Position numbers and translations under genes: made by a program. A DNA stretch of 64,000 nucleotides from Apteryx mantelli. Taxonomy: Eukaryota > Chordata > Aves > Apterygiformes > Apterygidae. Below, piece after piece: positions 12,265-25,055 of the stretch. The stretch's first letter is position 1; every line of letters starts with the position of its first letter. The notes beneath the pieces were generated by a model. It worked only from the letters and a program-made list of their open reading frames with translations, did no database searches and was not told the origin of the DNA. The stretch lies in contig NC_089981.1 in assembly GCF_036417845.1 (NCBI RefSeq), positions 38,012,668 to 38,076,667 on the forward strand, given 5' to 3'.

Positions 12265-13785
12265 TTATTCTTTGCAGTTGAGCTCACTGGCCACCCTTGT
12301 TCAGCTAAAAATTTTGAGCATATGGATAAAATGGGTTATAAATTACCCCTAAGATAGTATTTGTAGTTTAAAGTATAATGTAGTTGCTAGTAGACATATA
12401 AAAGTAGCGCCTGTGTTCTTCATCACTGTTAAGCGGAAACTCAAGCTGGAAGCTCTGTATTTAAAATAATAAAAAGTAAAAATCTATAGACTCATACTGA
12501 AGAAGAACTATTTGGAACTTCTGTGAAATGTCTGATTATTTCTCATGCACTCAGTGCTGGCAGAATGAGGTTAACACATGTCAAAGGAAAAGCTTAGGAA
12601 ACTTTGGATTACATTTCTGCCCCTAGATGGAGTATTCTGCACACTGGTATTTTTGATATTTTGGGAGAATGGAGCTGTGTGTTAGAAGCCTTGAAATGCC
12701 TCTTGTTCTGAATTCCCTTTACAGTGTATCAAGTGCTGCCTATTGGGGCTAGAGTAACTGGGTCCATGAGACCATTTAGAAGAGGAAAATCAAAATAGGA
12801 TTTGTTTGTATAATTGATTGGATACTATAAAGGGTATTGCAATTTCTTACTGTCTCTTATTTGTTGGTTAGTAATAGATAGATATGTAAAAAAGCAAGAA
12901 ACCTATTCTTTTACAGTGTCACTAATTACTATGAAACATCTGATATTTACAGCTTGCAGTGCTTAATGTTTCTGTGATATTCATGGTATTCCCTTTTCTT
13001 AGTATCCTGTGAATACCATGGTAATGTTAACTGCTTGTAAAACATTTTAATAGTGACCACTGTAATATAGCAGTTGTGTGCAAACAGCATGCACCACTGG
13101 TTCAAAGGTGTTTGTAACATTTTGTTTTTGTCACAATCAGAATAAAATGTTGCCAGATTTCCAGACCTGAATCCTAGACTTGCTCCCAAGTAGGGAGCTG
13201 AAAGTAAGTTCTGCTGTTCGACAGCTTCTGTCTTTGATAATCTCTGGAGTTTCATTGATGCGTTCCTACCCAGCACTCACAAGCTTAGTGAACTATGGCT
13301 CCAGAAAGCAGGGAGCTGCTTGGGAAAAGCACTTGGCTACAGACCCTGTATTTTGTGGGGGAGGGAGGGGAACAGTGAAAATGGGGGAGTTAGAGGCCTA
13401 TTTTTGAGAAACCTGGATCATTTTATAGGTGTGAAGGAGAATTCGGCTGTGGGCTCTTAGCTCAGGTATATTCACATGTGGACTTCTGGTTTAGCCCACT
13501 GTAACAGGAGGGACCAGCTGCAAAGCTGGTCCCTGGACTGGGAGCTGAATTCCTGCAGAATCCAGGATTTTGTTTTGGACCTTTTTTAATATGTTGTAAA
13601 TGCCAGCAGCTTCCTAACAACTGTTCTTCAAGCTCAGAGCAGAATTTAGAGCAGAGCCTTGTGAGTGAGGAAATTGCACAAGATATCCCTTCTCAGGATA
13701 GTAGAAAAAAACCCAAAAACCCACCACAACAACAAAACCCAAGCCATCTGACTGGAGTCCTGAGAAATGCTTTCCAGCTTTCAAA
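12265..13785. other. AT-rich non-coding stretch, nothing recognised
   Basis: No gene or recognisable repeat. A near-mirror of 'ATTCATGGTATTC' and 'GAATACCATGGTAATG' at about 12975-13026 is a small local dyad of unknown meaning. Confidence 0.5.
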
Positions 13786-13789
13786 GAAA

Positions 13790-14440
13790 GAAAAGGTCTT
13801 AATTCAGATTTGCCGGAATCGTCTAATTAGTCCCTTTAATGCCATGCACCTTATAGTCTGTGCCACCGGATTCGTCCTATAAATGAGACGATGGGCTAAT
13901 TCATCTTGGCAGCAGTAAACAGACCTTGTGATTGTCCTCCTTACAAACACCGGCCTGATTTTAGGAAAACGCTTTGACCAAGCCTGTGTTCCTGCTCCCC
14001 CAACCCCTTTTCCGAGCGCTGCCTGTGCTTCTTGCCTTCCTTCTTCCCCACCAACCCAATCCACCCCGTCTCACACACGGTGACATACCTCACACATTTG
14101 CCACTGCTAACAACAACCTGTCAACTCTTTCTTTGCACCGTGCTAGGCGCCCTTTGTTTCTGCAGCCCAGCAAGCCTTGCAGCTGTTGTCCGAGGCCTGC
14201 TCCGACAGCCTGTGATCAGTCAGCTGCAAAATCCTCCCTGAACAACTCGGTATTCACAGCTCTAATCGGGCCAGCGGACTGTTTCCTCCTCTCTCGCAGT
14301 AAATCTTTATCACTTGCGCTCTGCTCGTCAGTTAGTGGCGCCAGCTCTTTGGGCCGCTCTATCCCTTTCCCATACTCTGCTGCACTGTGTGCTCTGAATG
14401 CTAACTCCAGCCTTGTTTAGACTCAGTGCTGCCTCGGTGC
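13790..14440. promoter_or_regulatory. Candidate conserved non-coding element (enhancer-like block)
   Basis: This block stands out from AT-rich flanks by retained CpGs and high complexity. It holds the palindromic homeodomain-type site CTAATTAG (13823-13830) and a second TAATT core near 13897. The near-copies CCGGAATCGTC and CCGGATTCGTC start 53 bp apart (13813 and 13866). The right half (13970-14440) is pyrimidine-rich with more CpGs. A 148-codon frame starts at 13974, but two other frames overlap it and it has no domain. Conservation across species is inferred from composition, not shown. Confidence 0.4.
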
Positions 14441-14449
14441 TGCAATCCA

Positions 14450-17400
14450 CATGTTGGGAAGGTCTGAATTCCTGCTCCTTCCCTCCCCATCTTTAAAGCT
14501 GCACATACAGCGAGTTTATATCTCTCCAAAGGCAAAGATACTCGAAGGCTCCCACCACCTATTTCATATTTTACCTATATAAGTTAGTTACGTGATATCT
14601 ATCTTGTTTCTCCCCGGCAGACTGTTATGCTTCTGTTTCAGAGCTGTCTTTGGTAGGAAGATGAGGGTGAGCTGCCCAGCCTAGGGAAACTGGTGATGGC
14701 AAGGGAAACCGTGGGGAAACTGGCACAAACTTTAATTTGATCGCATGCCCAGGGCTATTAACCTTCCTCCTAATGGTTCCCCCACGGACGGAAACACATT
14801 TCCCTCCATCCTGTCCCTGACTTGATGCCATCTCAGTCTTTTAAAAGATTTACATCAAAGATGTTGAATTGTGAAGCAGATTTTTAGAAAAAGGATCAAA
14901 GTTTGCTTTCTTAGTGTCCCAGCTGAGTTGAGGAGAGTCCCTGGAGCTTTTAGATGAGGTTTCTGTCAATCTGGAGTTGCTGAGGATTTATGTTTGTGAG
15001 GCTAAAAGCACAACTCTATCTGGGCCTGTTGCTGCTTCTACAACAGCATGAAAACTGCTGCCTCCTTTGTCAAAACCTTGCGGGTTTTATTTTCCTGCAT
15101 GCTATGTTTGGACCTGGAATTTTAGATGATGGAGAGTGTAATTAAAGCTCAGTTAAATGGCGTTCTTTGCAAAGAGACTAAACTCATGTTTAAGGGAGCT
15201 TGTTTGGGATTACTATTAAAAGTAAATTACTCAAGACAGCGAGGGTTATTTCAGTTTGTAAGGAAATGGAGAAGCTCTTGCCTGAACACTGGATTGAGGA
15301 GCAGGAACTACTGAGTTTTAACCTTGTCTCTGAAGCTAAGTCCATCTTTGGCACTGGAAAATCTACTTCTCTTTCTACATCAGCTCCCCCCCACCTTTTA
15401 AGTCCTTATGTTTCAGTTGTTCCAGGTGTGTGTGTGTTGGGGGTATGTGTGAGGATTAACCAAATATAGAAATATTCCTTTAAGAGCAAAACATGAACTG
15501 GCTTTAAAAATATGTTGTTGCTATTAATTTTATGAGGCAGCTGTGAAGTAGATGTTGCTTGGAAAATCTGGGTTTGTTTCTACTCGGGCTTTCTATCCCT
15601 CAATTCTTCATCAGAAAAGTGGAAAATGTATTTTCTTGATCAAAGATAAGTTCATATATAAGTATGTAAGATACTCATGTATTTTGTGTTGGTGGTAAGG
15701 TTGAGCCTGGAGAGGGAACTTAATGCACACAGTAAATTTAATGATAATGTCAGTCAAATTGCTGTGCAGAGGAGCAATGCAATTAGACTGTATTATGCAG
15801 GTATGTCCAGTAATATGCAAGCAATGTGTGGCACTGCTTATTCGCTGAGCTCAAAATTTTAGTTTGACAGCTTTGGGAATATACCTGTCTCCTGTGTATT
15901 TATAGCAGTCTGCAATCATGTTCACTTTCTGGCCCTCCTGGTAGTTTTCTTTTGGCGTGCCCTTTTTAAACAGCTCCCACACACGATTCCAGAGGGGAGG
16001 TGTTTTGCTGCTGTGTAACCTGACCTACAGACACACTTTAGGCTTGATTTAAGAAAATAGCTCAGATTTTGCTGGTATTTGCCATAGAAGCATTCTTCCG
16101 TCTCAGCATGTTCTTCAGTGAAATTGAATGCACCTAAACAGAATTTGAATATTGGCTCTTTTTCTGTAGATTGCCTACAAGGACGGCAGCAGAAGTGTGA
16201 TCTTGAATAACATAGAGTCATGCTAATAGGCTGATTGTACCATGCGTTGGGGAAAGCTTCACTGTTGAAACTGCTGTTGTGATCAGAGTCAGTTTAGTGG
16301 AACATAAGAGAATATAACATATATCTTTTAAGTAACTGTTTCCCATTTTCTGATTTACTTTCTCATACAACTCTTCTTAGTTCCTTCCTTCATGTCCCAG
16401 AGTTTTACCTGTCCTCTTTTAGTGATTTTCTTTCATAGCTGTCTCCAAGCTCCCAGTGGCTACTGTGGGACTGGTGCAGTGGCCGAGTTTTACGGTTTGG
16501 GTCTCGTGACTCTTGTCATGAGTGATGAAATGATACCTCTTATCCAGTCAACCACCCATGCTTTCTCTGTACTTGTAAGTGAGTCTTATCTATTCTGTGA
16601 GCCTTGATGGAGCTACTCTGCCTGCAGTTTGATAACTGTATCCTTTGGGGGAGGTACTGGTTGTGTTTCCTGAGCCCTACCAGCTAAAAGTGTGATAACA
16701 GAATTTGGCCTATTTTTTTCTGTAAAACAGTGCATTACCAGACAAAGTTATTTTGTGATGTGAATGTTTTCTGTTTCCTCAAATGATGGTGCTTCAGCAT
16801 GTTTGGGGGAAAAAAAGTCCATCTAGCATCCTCTGCACAAAAAGCAGTTGAGCTTAGAGTTCCTCAAGAACTCAGTGTCCTTTAAAGAATCGATATTTTG
16901 TACAACCTAACTTTTCTTTTAGAAAACTCTTGATAGCTAGGAATTTACACATAACCTGGTACAGTGGAAGGAAATATTCTGGCTTCTGAATTACAAAGGA
17001 AGGAAGATGGTTCAGTAACTTCTAACAGTCTAAAATGATAGTGAATAGAAGAAGGAGAAGACTTTCTCAAAGAAAATTTTTAAATGAAAACAACCCAAAA
17101 CACAGCACAGTATTTTGTATCTCTCTACACAGAATGAAGCGAGGTTCGCCGCAGCCCAGTATATGCTGTCCTGAACGTGTTGTCACTGTCCACATGTCCC
17201 AGTTCTCTTGATTGTCTGGTGATGTTTCTGCCTTAAAGTCAGGGTCTGTTGCAGGGTGCAGCTGGGATTTACTTTGGTACGGTTGTATTTCCGTGATGCT
17301 CAGTGATGTGGGCTTAGAATAATCACTTAAAAATGCTTGAAGTTATGACAGAAAATTTTTATCCGCTCTGTTACTGAGAACTTTGTACTGCAGGGGAAAA

Positions 17401-18600
17401 CTCCGTGTAGGAGGTAAATATTCATAATGGGAGTGTGATGTTGTTTGAAGTATCTTATCTTGGCTCTCTGTTTTGAAGAGTTAACTTCAGTGTTTCCTTA
17501 GTTTTTAACCAGACCTGCATTAAAGACTTCCATAATATATTTTTCTTCTATTCAGTTGCTGTTAGAAGAGGACATGTCCATGACTGTAGGATGAACAGAT
17601 GAGAAAAAGTTAAGAACAGCTTAACCATTTTCTATTCCAAATTGAAAGTGGACTTGATTTACCTTTCCTAACATAAATACACATCTGGGCTCATATACAG
17701 GAGTGGGATACTTTATTGCTCTTCTTTTTTGTTTTTAAGGAGCAATGTCAACATTTTTGTAGCTCTTCCTCTATCTGCCTTAAAAAGAAACAAAAAACAA
17801 ACAAAAAACCCCCCACTCAGACCCCAGCAACCTTCTATTTGATTTTTTCCCCCCTCTAAGTTACTGATAATGTACTTACACAGTAATTCCATCTTAAAAG
17901 AGTTTTAGCCTAGGAATTTCCTTTTCTGATTTGTCACAGACTTTCCAGAAAAATTCTGCCTTGGCATAAAGTTTGCACGTGTGAAAGTTCAAAGAAATCG
18001 GTTTAGCTTTTCCTAAATGAGGAAGGATTCTGCCAAAACTGGGATTATAATGAAAGGTTAGTTTGACTATGGACAGACTAGTTTCTTCATAATTATTAGG
18101 TAATATTAATATATAATAAGTCTCAGAAAAAATTAGGGGAAAACGGATTTTATTTTGCTTATGAAAATGATTTCTTGTTTCTTTTTGGGCTACTCAAAGG
18201 AGAATGTTTGATATGAACTCTTCCTTGTTTAATTTTGTGAGGCACTTCTTGTGTGCAAACTTCCTGTGCATCTTGAACAAAAACATGTAAAGGATGAACA
18301 AAGAATGAGGGGAAAAATTATAAATGGATCCATGTGACTGCCTCTTCTCTAGACTTTTTTTTTCTCACTTAAGAAGTTGAGAGGGAATGCAGGCCATGCA
18401 GTGTTTGTTAAAGCTGATGGAATATCTTTTGCCCTCAGGGTATTTCTTTAATCAATGTTTCTTTATACCATTAGGTCATCTCCTCTTCTTTATTTCTTTC
18501 TTTCTGAAGAATCCTTGTTTTGTACATTTTCATGCATCCTGACATTTATTCTCAGAATTATGGCCTGATCACTTCCTCTCTTTCCCTCAAAATTTCTGCC
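14450..18600. other. Non-coding stretch with no firm feature
   Basis: No gene or recognisable interspersed repeat. A short GT-rich run lies near 15427-15447, and an A-rich/C-rich patch (AAACAAACAAAAAACCCCCC-like) near 17785-17815. A slightly CpG-richer piece at about 17140-17310 could be a weak conserved element. Confidence 0.45.
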
Positions 18601-18614
18601 TTTTTATCTATTTT

Positions 18615-18915
18615 AAGTGCCTAAGCACAAAGATAACTCCATCATAGTTGTCCCATTTTCCCCAGCAGTTCTCCCCCGCCCAGTGAAAAATGAAAGGTCT
18701 CATGGTCTTACAGATTTTCTTTATGCTTATTTTGGCCTATTTGCAACCCAAATACATCACCATGCTATAAGACTGCTCTCTAAGGCTCTTGGATCAATTA
18801 AAGGTAGCCCTATTCATTGCCAGTACAAACCTTTGCCTATTAACTCTTTCAAAGGGCATTTGTCATCGCAAAAAGCTGTGAATACCGTCTGGGTTCATTG
18901 ATTAAAAAAAGGTAT
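18615..18915. promoter_or_regulatory. Candidate conserved non-coding element
   Basis: High-complexity block in AT-rich surroundings with TCAATTAAAGG near 18796 and GATTAAAAAAAGG at its right end, both plausible TCF- or homeodomain-type sites. It carries a 94-codon frame with no recognised domain. Called from texture only. Confidence 0.25.
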
Positions 18916-19277
18916 TGTTTTAAGGCTGCTGAATATCTTAATTAGTTGTAATCAGAGGGTAGCTTGTGTCTGTAAAGTGATACAGTTACCTTTCACCTAC
19001 TTGCTTTATTTTGAGAATTTTAAAAGGAAAATTCTTAAATCTTAAATTTAAGCATGCTGTTTTTAGGGTTGCAGAAGAGTGTGTTTGCTGATCAAACTGT
19101 AATTTACGGCATTATTTTGTAAAGCCAGATATTTAATATTTTAACCCAGAATATGTCTCCTTGGCCTGTGAGCAGCCGTGAGAGGGTAAGTGGACTGATG
19201 CTGCTCATTGCCAGTTATCATCCTCCCTCCTCCACTCAGAAATCCAACATCTGCATTCTGGAAATGTAGAAATCCAC

Positions 19278-19350
19278 CCCGATTCTGCAAGCACTCACAC
19301 GTGTGCTTAGCTTGAGCACATGAATAGTCCTATTAAGATAGAGCATATAC
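19278..19350. repeat. Palindromic MITE relic, same type as at 9.0 kb (partial)
   Basis: CCCGATTCTGCAAGCACTCA, then GTGCTTAGCTTGAGCACATG and AATAGTCCTATT follow the order of the same remembered MITE family ('GATCCTGCAAAG', 'GCTTAA..TTAAGCACATGAGTAGTCCCATT'). Only the left half is recognisable. Confidence 0.4.
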
Positions 19351-19539
19351 ACAACTGTTTGCCAGATCAAGGTAGAACGGAGTAACGTTTTTTTAGACCA
19401 ATACTTTATTTGCCACAAATGTGATTTCCAACTGTGAAGCTATTTGTGAATTTTTACCAAAACTGGCAAGTTGTTTTAGCTGGAAAAATCTCTCTTCTGC
19501 TCTCTCTTAAACCAACATATTTCTTTAAGTTGTTATTAA

Positions 19540-19885
19540 TACAAATCTGTTTGTTTCTTATTTAGAGACCCTTTTGAAAATTAAAATAAACACTTTTCCT
19601 TGGGCTTTATGAAAAATTTTGGTTGCACAATGTTGCCTTTTTGGTTTATTTTGCAGAGAAAACAAAATGGTTTGTATTTCCTCTAAAACATTTCACTCAA
19701 ATCGAATGGTTATTTATGTGCCTCCAGTGGAGGCATTGGGGTGTAAACAGATCCCTTCCAGTCACATGTCCCAAGAATGCAACAAAGAACTTGCATAATT
19801 TGGCCCTCACCCTATGGAGATGCATTTCCAGAGAAGATGGTTTAGAGATGAATGTTTTTCTTTCCCTGCTTGTACAAATATCTTC
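19540..19885. promoter_or_regulatory. Candidate conserved non-coding element with a perfect dyad
   Basis: Complex sequence with TTGCACAAT (C/EBP-like) at about 19622 and the dyad GCCTCCAGTGGAGGC (7-bp arms around one G, 19720-19734). An 88-codon frame spans it with no recognised domain. Function is inferred from texture. Confidence 0.25.
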
Positions 19886-19889
19886 TTAG

Positions 19890-20540
19890 AGGGAGGAAAA
19901 ACCACTTAACAGTGAATCTTATACTAAGTCACAGTTTGATATAAATTGTTTTTTTAGCACTTGAATAAGATACTGCATACAGTAATAATAGTAAATGGCA
20001 TTTAATTTGTTTCATTATGGAAAGGGGAAGAGGTACAACTGGTGACTTTTGGAGAGTCCCCCTTATCTGTGACAAAGTCTTTAGAAAATACCTAACACTC
20101 TAACCATGTATGTCAAATTGCTTGTACAGTTTGGTCATCTGGAAAGCTGGGCAATGTCATGTCTGGGAACCACCAGAGACATGAATCTGTAACACTCGCA
20201 CTCATCTTGCGGTTTACTCAACGAATTTCATTATGAGAACTCCATGCACACACCCACAGGAGTCTCAAGGTACCAGTGCAGAGTTGTGGAAATGCTAGCA
20301 GTATTGCATCCATTCTGTTTTTTTTCAGTGAATACATGTTTATTAGATAGTAAATGGTTTGAGGTTAAAATATATTTTTGATTTTTTTCAGCAGTCGAGA
20401 TGACATATACAATTCTCTTGCAAGATGGTTTTGCTAAGCATGCCTGGATGTGAGTCCTTTTTCTCTCTCTCTCTCACTCTCTTTTTTTTTTTTAAGAATC
20501 CAAATGCTTCAAAAAGAAGCTTTATTTTCAACTGACCGTA
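19890..20540. other. AT-rich non-coding stretch
   Basis: Nothing gene-like. A CT-rich run followed by poly-T lies at 20461-20493. Confidence 0.5.
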
Positions 20541-20554
20541 TAGATAAGAGTCTA

Positions 20555-20640
20555 CTATCACCTCTGTTTTGTAGATGGGGAAAAGGTTCTGATTTAAAAA
20601 AATCCTAATTCAAGGAACTGCAGAAACTTAAGGACATGTT
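20555..20640 (-). repeat. MIR-like SINE fragment (weak)
   Basis: ATCACCTCTGTTTTGTAGATGGGG resembles the antisense of the MIR core ('ATTATCCCCATTTTACAGATGGGGAAACTGAGG'). It continues with AAAAGG but loses the match soon after. Could also be another old SINE sharing this core. Confidence 0.35.
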
Positions 20641-20644
20641 TAAG

Positions 20645-22655
20645 TGTTTCTGTGATTTTGGCATAAATGATTCTGAAAAGTCTCTCTGGGAACCTTTCAG
20701 ACTCAAAAATAGAATATAGATTTGAGTTGCAGACAGTACCTCAGCCACAGTATTCCTTGCTGCAATATGTCGACATAAGAATTTTTCTGTTATACTTAAT
20801 AAATGTGAAGCATGGCATGATCTTATAGGAAAGAGATTTTTTTTTTAATAGTTGATTACTTAACTCAGTGATTTATATACTACAATATCAAGGTTCATTT
20901 TGGTGGGTAAACCAGTACAGTTTTAACCTTTTTCTTGAGCTTTGTACATTTTCATAGACGTGTGTGGCACCTTTTCTTTGGGCAGGTGCCTTGAAAATAA
21001 ATTTGAAGAAATAGATATGCACGTTTCTGCTATAACTGTGATGTGCGTATGTACTTATATATAATTGTAGTGTGTGTGTGTTGCTCTATATAACATTTTT
21101 AGGTGTCTTTACAAGTACAGGATGATTTATGAAGTGTGACTCATTTTTCCTTCTCCACACTGTTCCAGTGGAAGAGCTGAGACTGTGATGAGAAAAACTA
21201 GTACACATTATTAAGAATTCCGATAAAGTAGGCTGAATAAATTTGTTTTCTTTGTGAGCCTTAATCCTGTGTTGTATTGGCTTCTTGGACATGGCTAATT
21301 TATTTGGAATTCCATTCTGTTCCCGACAGCATTCCTGATTAGCAGTTTGATCACCCGGAGCAAAGTTACATACCAGCTTTCAACTCTTGTAATCTAGCAG
21401 TGTAATTTTTTCAAATGGACTCTTTTCTTTCTTTCTTTGCCCCAGCTTTCCTTCTTTTTGTGTGCAAAGAGACTTTAAAAATAAGCAGGATAGAATGAAA
21501 AATTTGTTCAAAACAAACAATATAGTTTGCTGAATGCCCTACTTGGGTCTGGCCACAAAGCCTCTGATGTAAAGTTCAGATTGGAATATGGAAACTTCCA
21601 AAATCATAGTCAGATCAGTCTGTGTTTATTGTAAGTTTAGTGTTCTGTAACTATCAGAAATGAGGTTTAAGAAAACAAATGATTAAGGAAAGTCAAAGTA
21701 TGAAGCCTAAGCCATGCAATCCTACACTTTTTTTGATTAGTGTGGTAGTGGTAGATCTGATAATTCATTATTACTCACATGGCTTTAAATAGCTTAGAAT
21801 TTTTTCTTAAAATTAAACGTATTTAATAAGGACCTTGTTGAATGCAACCATATTTTTGATCGTCTATCTTCAAAGTTTTCAAGACCCCATTAATTTATGG
21901 GTAAAGCTTTATAACAAGTATTTCAAATAATGTAATTTCACTTTTAAATAGAAAAAAAAGGTTAGGAGTTGTGCCAGTGTGGCATGTGAAATATTAACCT
22001 TCCATCACTAATAGAAGATAGCAATTTTTTCAATAACTACATTTTATGGGTGGCATGATATCATATTCAAGTTCTCTCCATGATCTGTAGTTTGCCAAGG
22101 CACATTTTGCCTATAGTGGATTTTAGAAACATTACATACATATTCAGTAGTTAAGTCTGTCACATACTAGACCTTGTATGGAAATTGCAGTTGTGACATG
22201 GTTCATTCCTGTCGGTACTGGCTTATGCTGTCAAAATAAATGATGAATGGGAAACCCAGATTTAATTGTAAATAAAAATCAGGTATTGACCTGTTCTCCT
22301 TTTTGGTAGGGAGCAGAAGGAGCATTCTTGGAGTTAAGCTAGAGGAAATGTAGCATGTAGCAGCCCCTTCCACAAGCGCACAATCTGCAGAAGACATGTA
22401 GTTACAGATGAGAGGGATCTGGGTTTTCCATCTCATGACATTTCTTAAGGTTCCAGTCTGGTTTTGGGCACAGTGAGAAGAAAGTAAGGTTTCAAAGTCA
22501 GGAGAGACCCAGGAATAGCCCAAAGATAGGTGGCAACAGCACTTGTCAAGAGACTCAGACTGTGTATTTATGCATGAGTGTCTTGACTGTCTAATGTTTT
22601 GAAGAAGTTGATCTGTCTTTCTGTTTTCTTTTGATCATAAATTTTATGGATCTGA
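20645..22655. other. AT-rich non-coding stretch, nothing recognised
   Basis: A short GT run lies at 21069-21081. No gene, CpG cluster or identifiable repeat otherwise. Confidence 0.5.
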
Positions 22656-22660
22656 AAAAC

Positions 22661-22796
22661 AGCTCCTGACAAATATTTCATACAAGCTGGTACATGTTTT
22701 GTCAGATTTCTGGTTTTGACAAACTGGCATTTCAGTTGAAACACTATTTTGTCAAAAAATAGTAATAATAAAACTCTTGACTAGCTTGACGTGTCA
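22661..22796. repeat. Possible AT-rich MITE relic with an internal hairpin
   Basis: The left end AGCTCCTGACAAA and right end CTTGACTAGCT are roughly inverted. The interior carries TTTTGACAAA and TTTCAGTTGAAAC words like those of a palindromic MITE family I remember from reptiles. An exact hairpin, ACTATTTT-GTCAA-AAAATAGT, lies at 22743-22763. Confidence 0.35.
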
Positions 22797-22799
22797 TGC

Positions 22800-24080
22800 C
22801 ATGAATTCAGTGGGGAAAAAAAAAAAGTTATCCACTGGTAGAAGCAGAGCATTGGTGAAATGAGGATTTAGGACTAGATCCATTCTGTCCACCTGAATTC
22901 AGTAATACTCCTTAATTTCACCAACAAAAATCCAGAGTATCTTTTCAAGCACTAAAATTACATAGCTAACTTGTCTGTGAAAACTTAGGCAAGGTGTATA
23001 CTTTCTCTGACAACTAAAGAGGAAAATGGACATAACAATTGCTTGATAACAAGCTATTTTGACCTTTGTAACATAAATTCTCAATATTTATCTGAGGCTT
23101 ATTTTCCTTTGAGTAACTAGGTATTTTTTGTATTTCTATGCTCCTTCACCATGATGTGGACTTTATGGATATTACTTTTCTTTAAATTCATTGATGTGAT
23201 TAAATATCATGGCATATACACAGTATATTCTGCTGCTTCTAGATCCTATTCTAATCATACTCATGGAAAAAAAGTTCTAAAAAGGAAGGGAAATAAGATG
23301 TCCCCTACTGAGCATTGTAGCATGCAGCAGCACATGGAGCTGACAGTGCAGTGACAACTGCAAAGGTCTCCGCAAGTCTTTGTCTTTAAATGCAGATCTC
23401 TTTAGGTAATCACTTTTAAGACAGATTTGTGAGTTTCATTTTATTTTCTCCTAGTCTCTTCACCCACTTTTATTATTGTTTCTCCTATACGCTTTTCTTT
23501 TTTTAATGTTTGTTTTTATCTCACTTTTGACTGTGAGGCCTTGAGGATGGGCTCGAGTTCTACAAGCACGTCTGTTTTTTTCACTGAAGTTACTCTTGAG
23601 ACAATAAATATGTATAATTCAAGTTTCTTATTTCTATCGTTGTTTTGCATGGTCATGGAAATGGGTGTATCGAACTTACTGTAGTGGGATGAGTATGTTT
23701 GCTGGGGACTTTGCAGTGGAAAGCCATGGGGCAGGTGTTTGTACTTTTCTTTGACTCAAAGTAATGCTGAACGATCTTGATAAGTGCATATAATCATGAG
23801 TAATTTGAAGCGAGAATTGACTTTAGAGGACAAAATATGACATTCAAAGCTGTGAATGAATACCTTGATCTGGCTCTTTTTAAGTGCTGTTTTATTTTCA
23901 GTGTGATATAGAATGCTTGTTCAGGAGGGTTCACAAATGTAAACTGGAACAAGGTGCCTTTTTAACTCTGATAACTATAGCAGGCACATGATTTTGAGAG
24001 ATAAGTGCTGGCCCTGCCCCCCAAATGAACTGGAAACTTCTTGTTAGCCATGCTGACACCTGCAACTCTTTGCCGTTTTC
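22800..24080. other. AT-rich non-coding stretch, nothing recognised
   Basis: Short domain-free frames and low-complexity A or T runs only. Confidence 0.5.
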
Positions 24081-24088
24081 CTTTGTAG

Positions 24089-24120
24089 GTGTCCTGACTC
24101 TTGGATACCTGGCAAATACA
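24089..24120 (+). other. Mini-exon-like unit (32 nt) with strong splice sites
   Basis: A pyrimidine-rich tract ending CCGTTTTCCTTTGTAG (AG at 24087-24088) is followed after 32 nt by GTAAGTC at 24121. That is a good acceptor and a near-ideal donor. In one reading frame the 32 nt gives VLTLGYLANT-like residues, and that frame stays open on both sides (24025-24273). Micro-exons of this size exist in neuronal and non-coding transcripts, but such pseudo-exon pairs also arise by chance in introns. No partner exon is identifiable. Confidence 0.15.
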
Positions 24121-24129
24121 GTAAGTCAA

Positions 24130-24820
24130 ATAACCTATTTTCTAATTCTAGTTTATTTATATTTTGAGATATATTTCAAACTGATGATTACAGCAGATGT
24201 TATGAGATTGTTGTATTGCCTCCTTATTGCTTGTAATTTCACTGGATATTTTAAAATAATTTTAGGAAGATAATGGTATTTTAGGAAGTAGACAGCCTTA
24301 TAATTAGAACTTGAAAATCAGATGTGAAATCTTTTGTTTTACATTTTTACATGCATAATATGTAATCTGTTTGCTAAGTTACCCTTCAGTGGGCACTGAT
24401 TATCAGGACAATTAATTACCTGATGATAATTTAAAAGGAGAATATTACTTCAGAATAAATACTGAATTTGTCTTGGAAATAGTTTTGAATTAGAGAATTT
24501 TAATAAATGGTTACAGCAGGAGAGTGTAATGATATTGGCTATCAGAAAACACGTGTTAATAAGAAAATACCACCCATCAAGAATACTGTTCTATCATGTC
24601 TTTATTCTCTAAAGAGATAATTAGTTGAAAAATGATTTTAACAAAATAAACTCTGAACAGAGAGAGGATGTTTTTATATGCGATACAGTGTACATTCTTT
24701 GAAAAGGTAAATCATTAAAAACAATGCCAGGCATTAGGAACATCTGTTGCTTGGAAAGATTCGTTTGGGAAAATCCAGTTAATAGTGATTAATAGATAGG
24801 CTATAAATAGTCCTTTTCCT
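24130..24820. other. AT-rich non-coding stretch, nothing recognised
   Basis: Very AT-rich with TAAT-type words (for example CAATTAATTACCTGATGATAA near 24409), but no bounded feature. Confidence 0.5.
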
Positions 24821-24825
24821 TAGTG

Positions 24826-24892
24826 AGTCTCAAAATACTTTACAAAGGTGGGAAGAACAGCTATCCACATTAAACTCTGTTTTCTGCAATCT
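24826..24892 (-). repeat. MIR SINE fragment
   Basis: TCTCAAAATACTTTACAAAG followed by GTGGGAAGA, a TATCCACATT word and TTTTCTGCA runs parallel to the antisense MIR 3' half ('TCTCAAAGCGCTTTACAAAGG...ATTATCCCCATTTTACAG'). The order and spacing of the matches support the call. Confidence 0.5.
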
Positions 24893-25028
24893 AGCTGCAG
24901 AATGTTTTCGTCTGGCACATAGAATCTTCTTGCTTATGTTATACCATTACTTTTTTTGCATAAGTAAATCTGTCCTAAAAACTGAAAACTAGGTAGAAAA
25001 GTACTATCCTCCCATCTTCAGCAATTGA

Positions 25029-25052
25029 AATGCAGTATTCAATGCAGTATTC
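25029..25052. repeat. Exact 12-bp tandem duplication
   Basis: AATGCAGTATTC occurs twice head to tail, at 25029-25040 and 25041-25052, immediately left of the CpG-dense patch. Probably a small replication-slippage duplication. Confidence 0.9.
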
Positions 25053-25055
25053 CTT

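Noticed and set aside
13974-14420. 148-codon plus-strand frame, the longest in the window
   Set aside because: Two other frames overlap it, it is Leu/Ser/Pro-rich from pyrimidine-rich DNA, and it has no domain or splice context.
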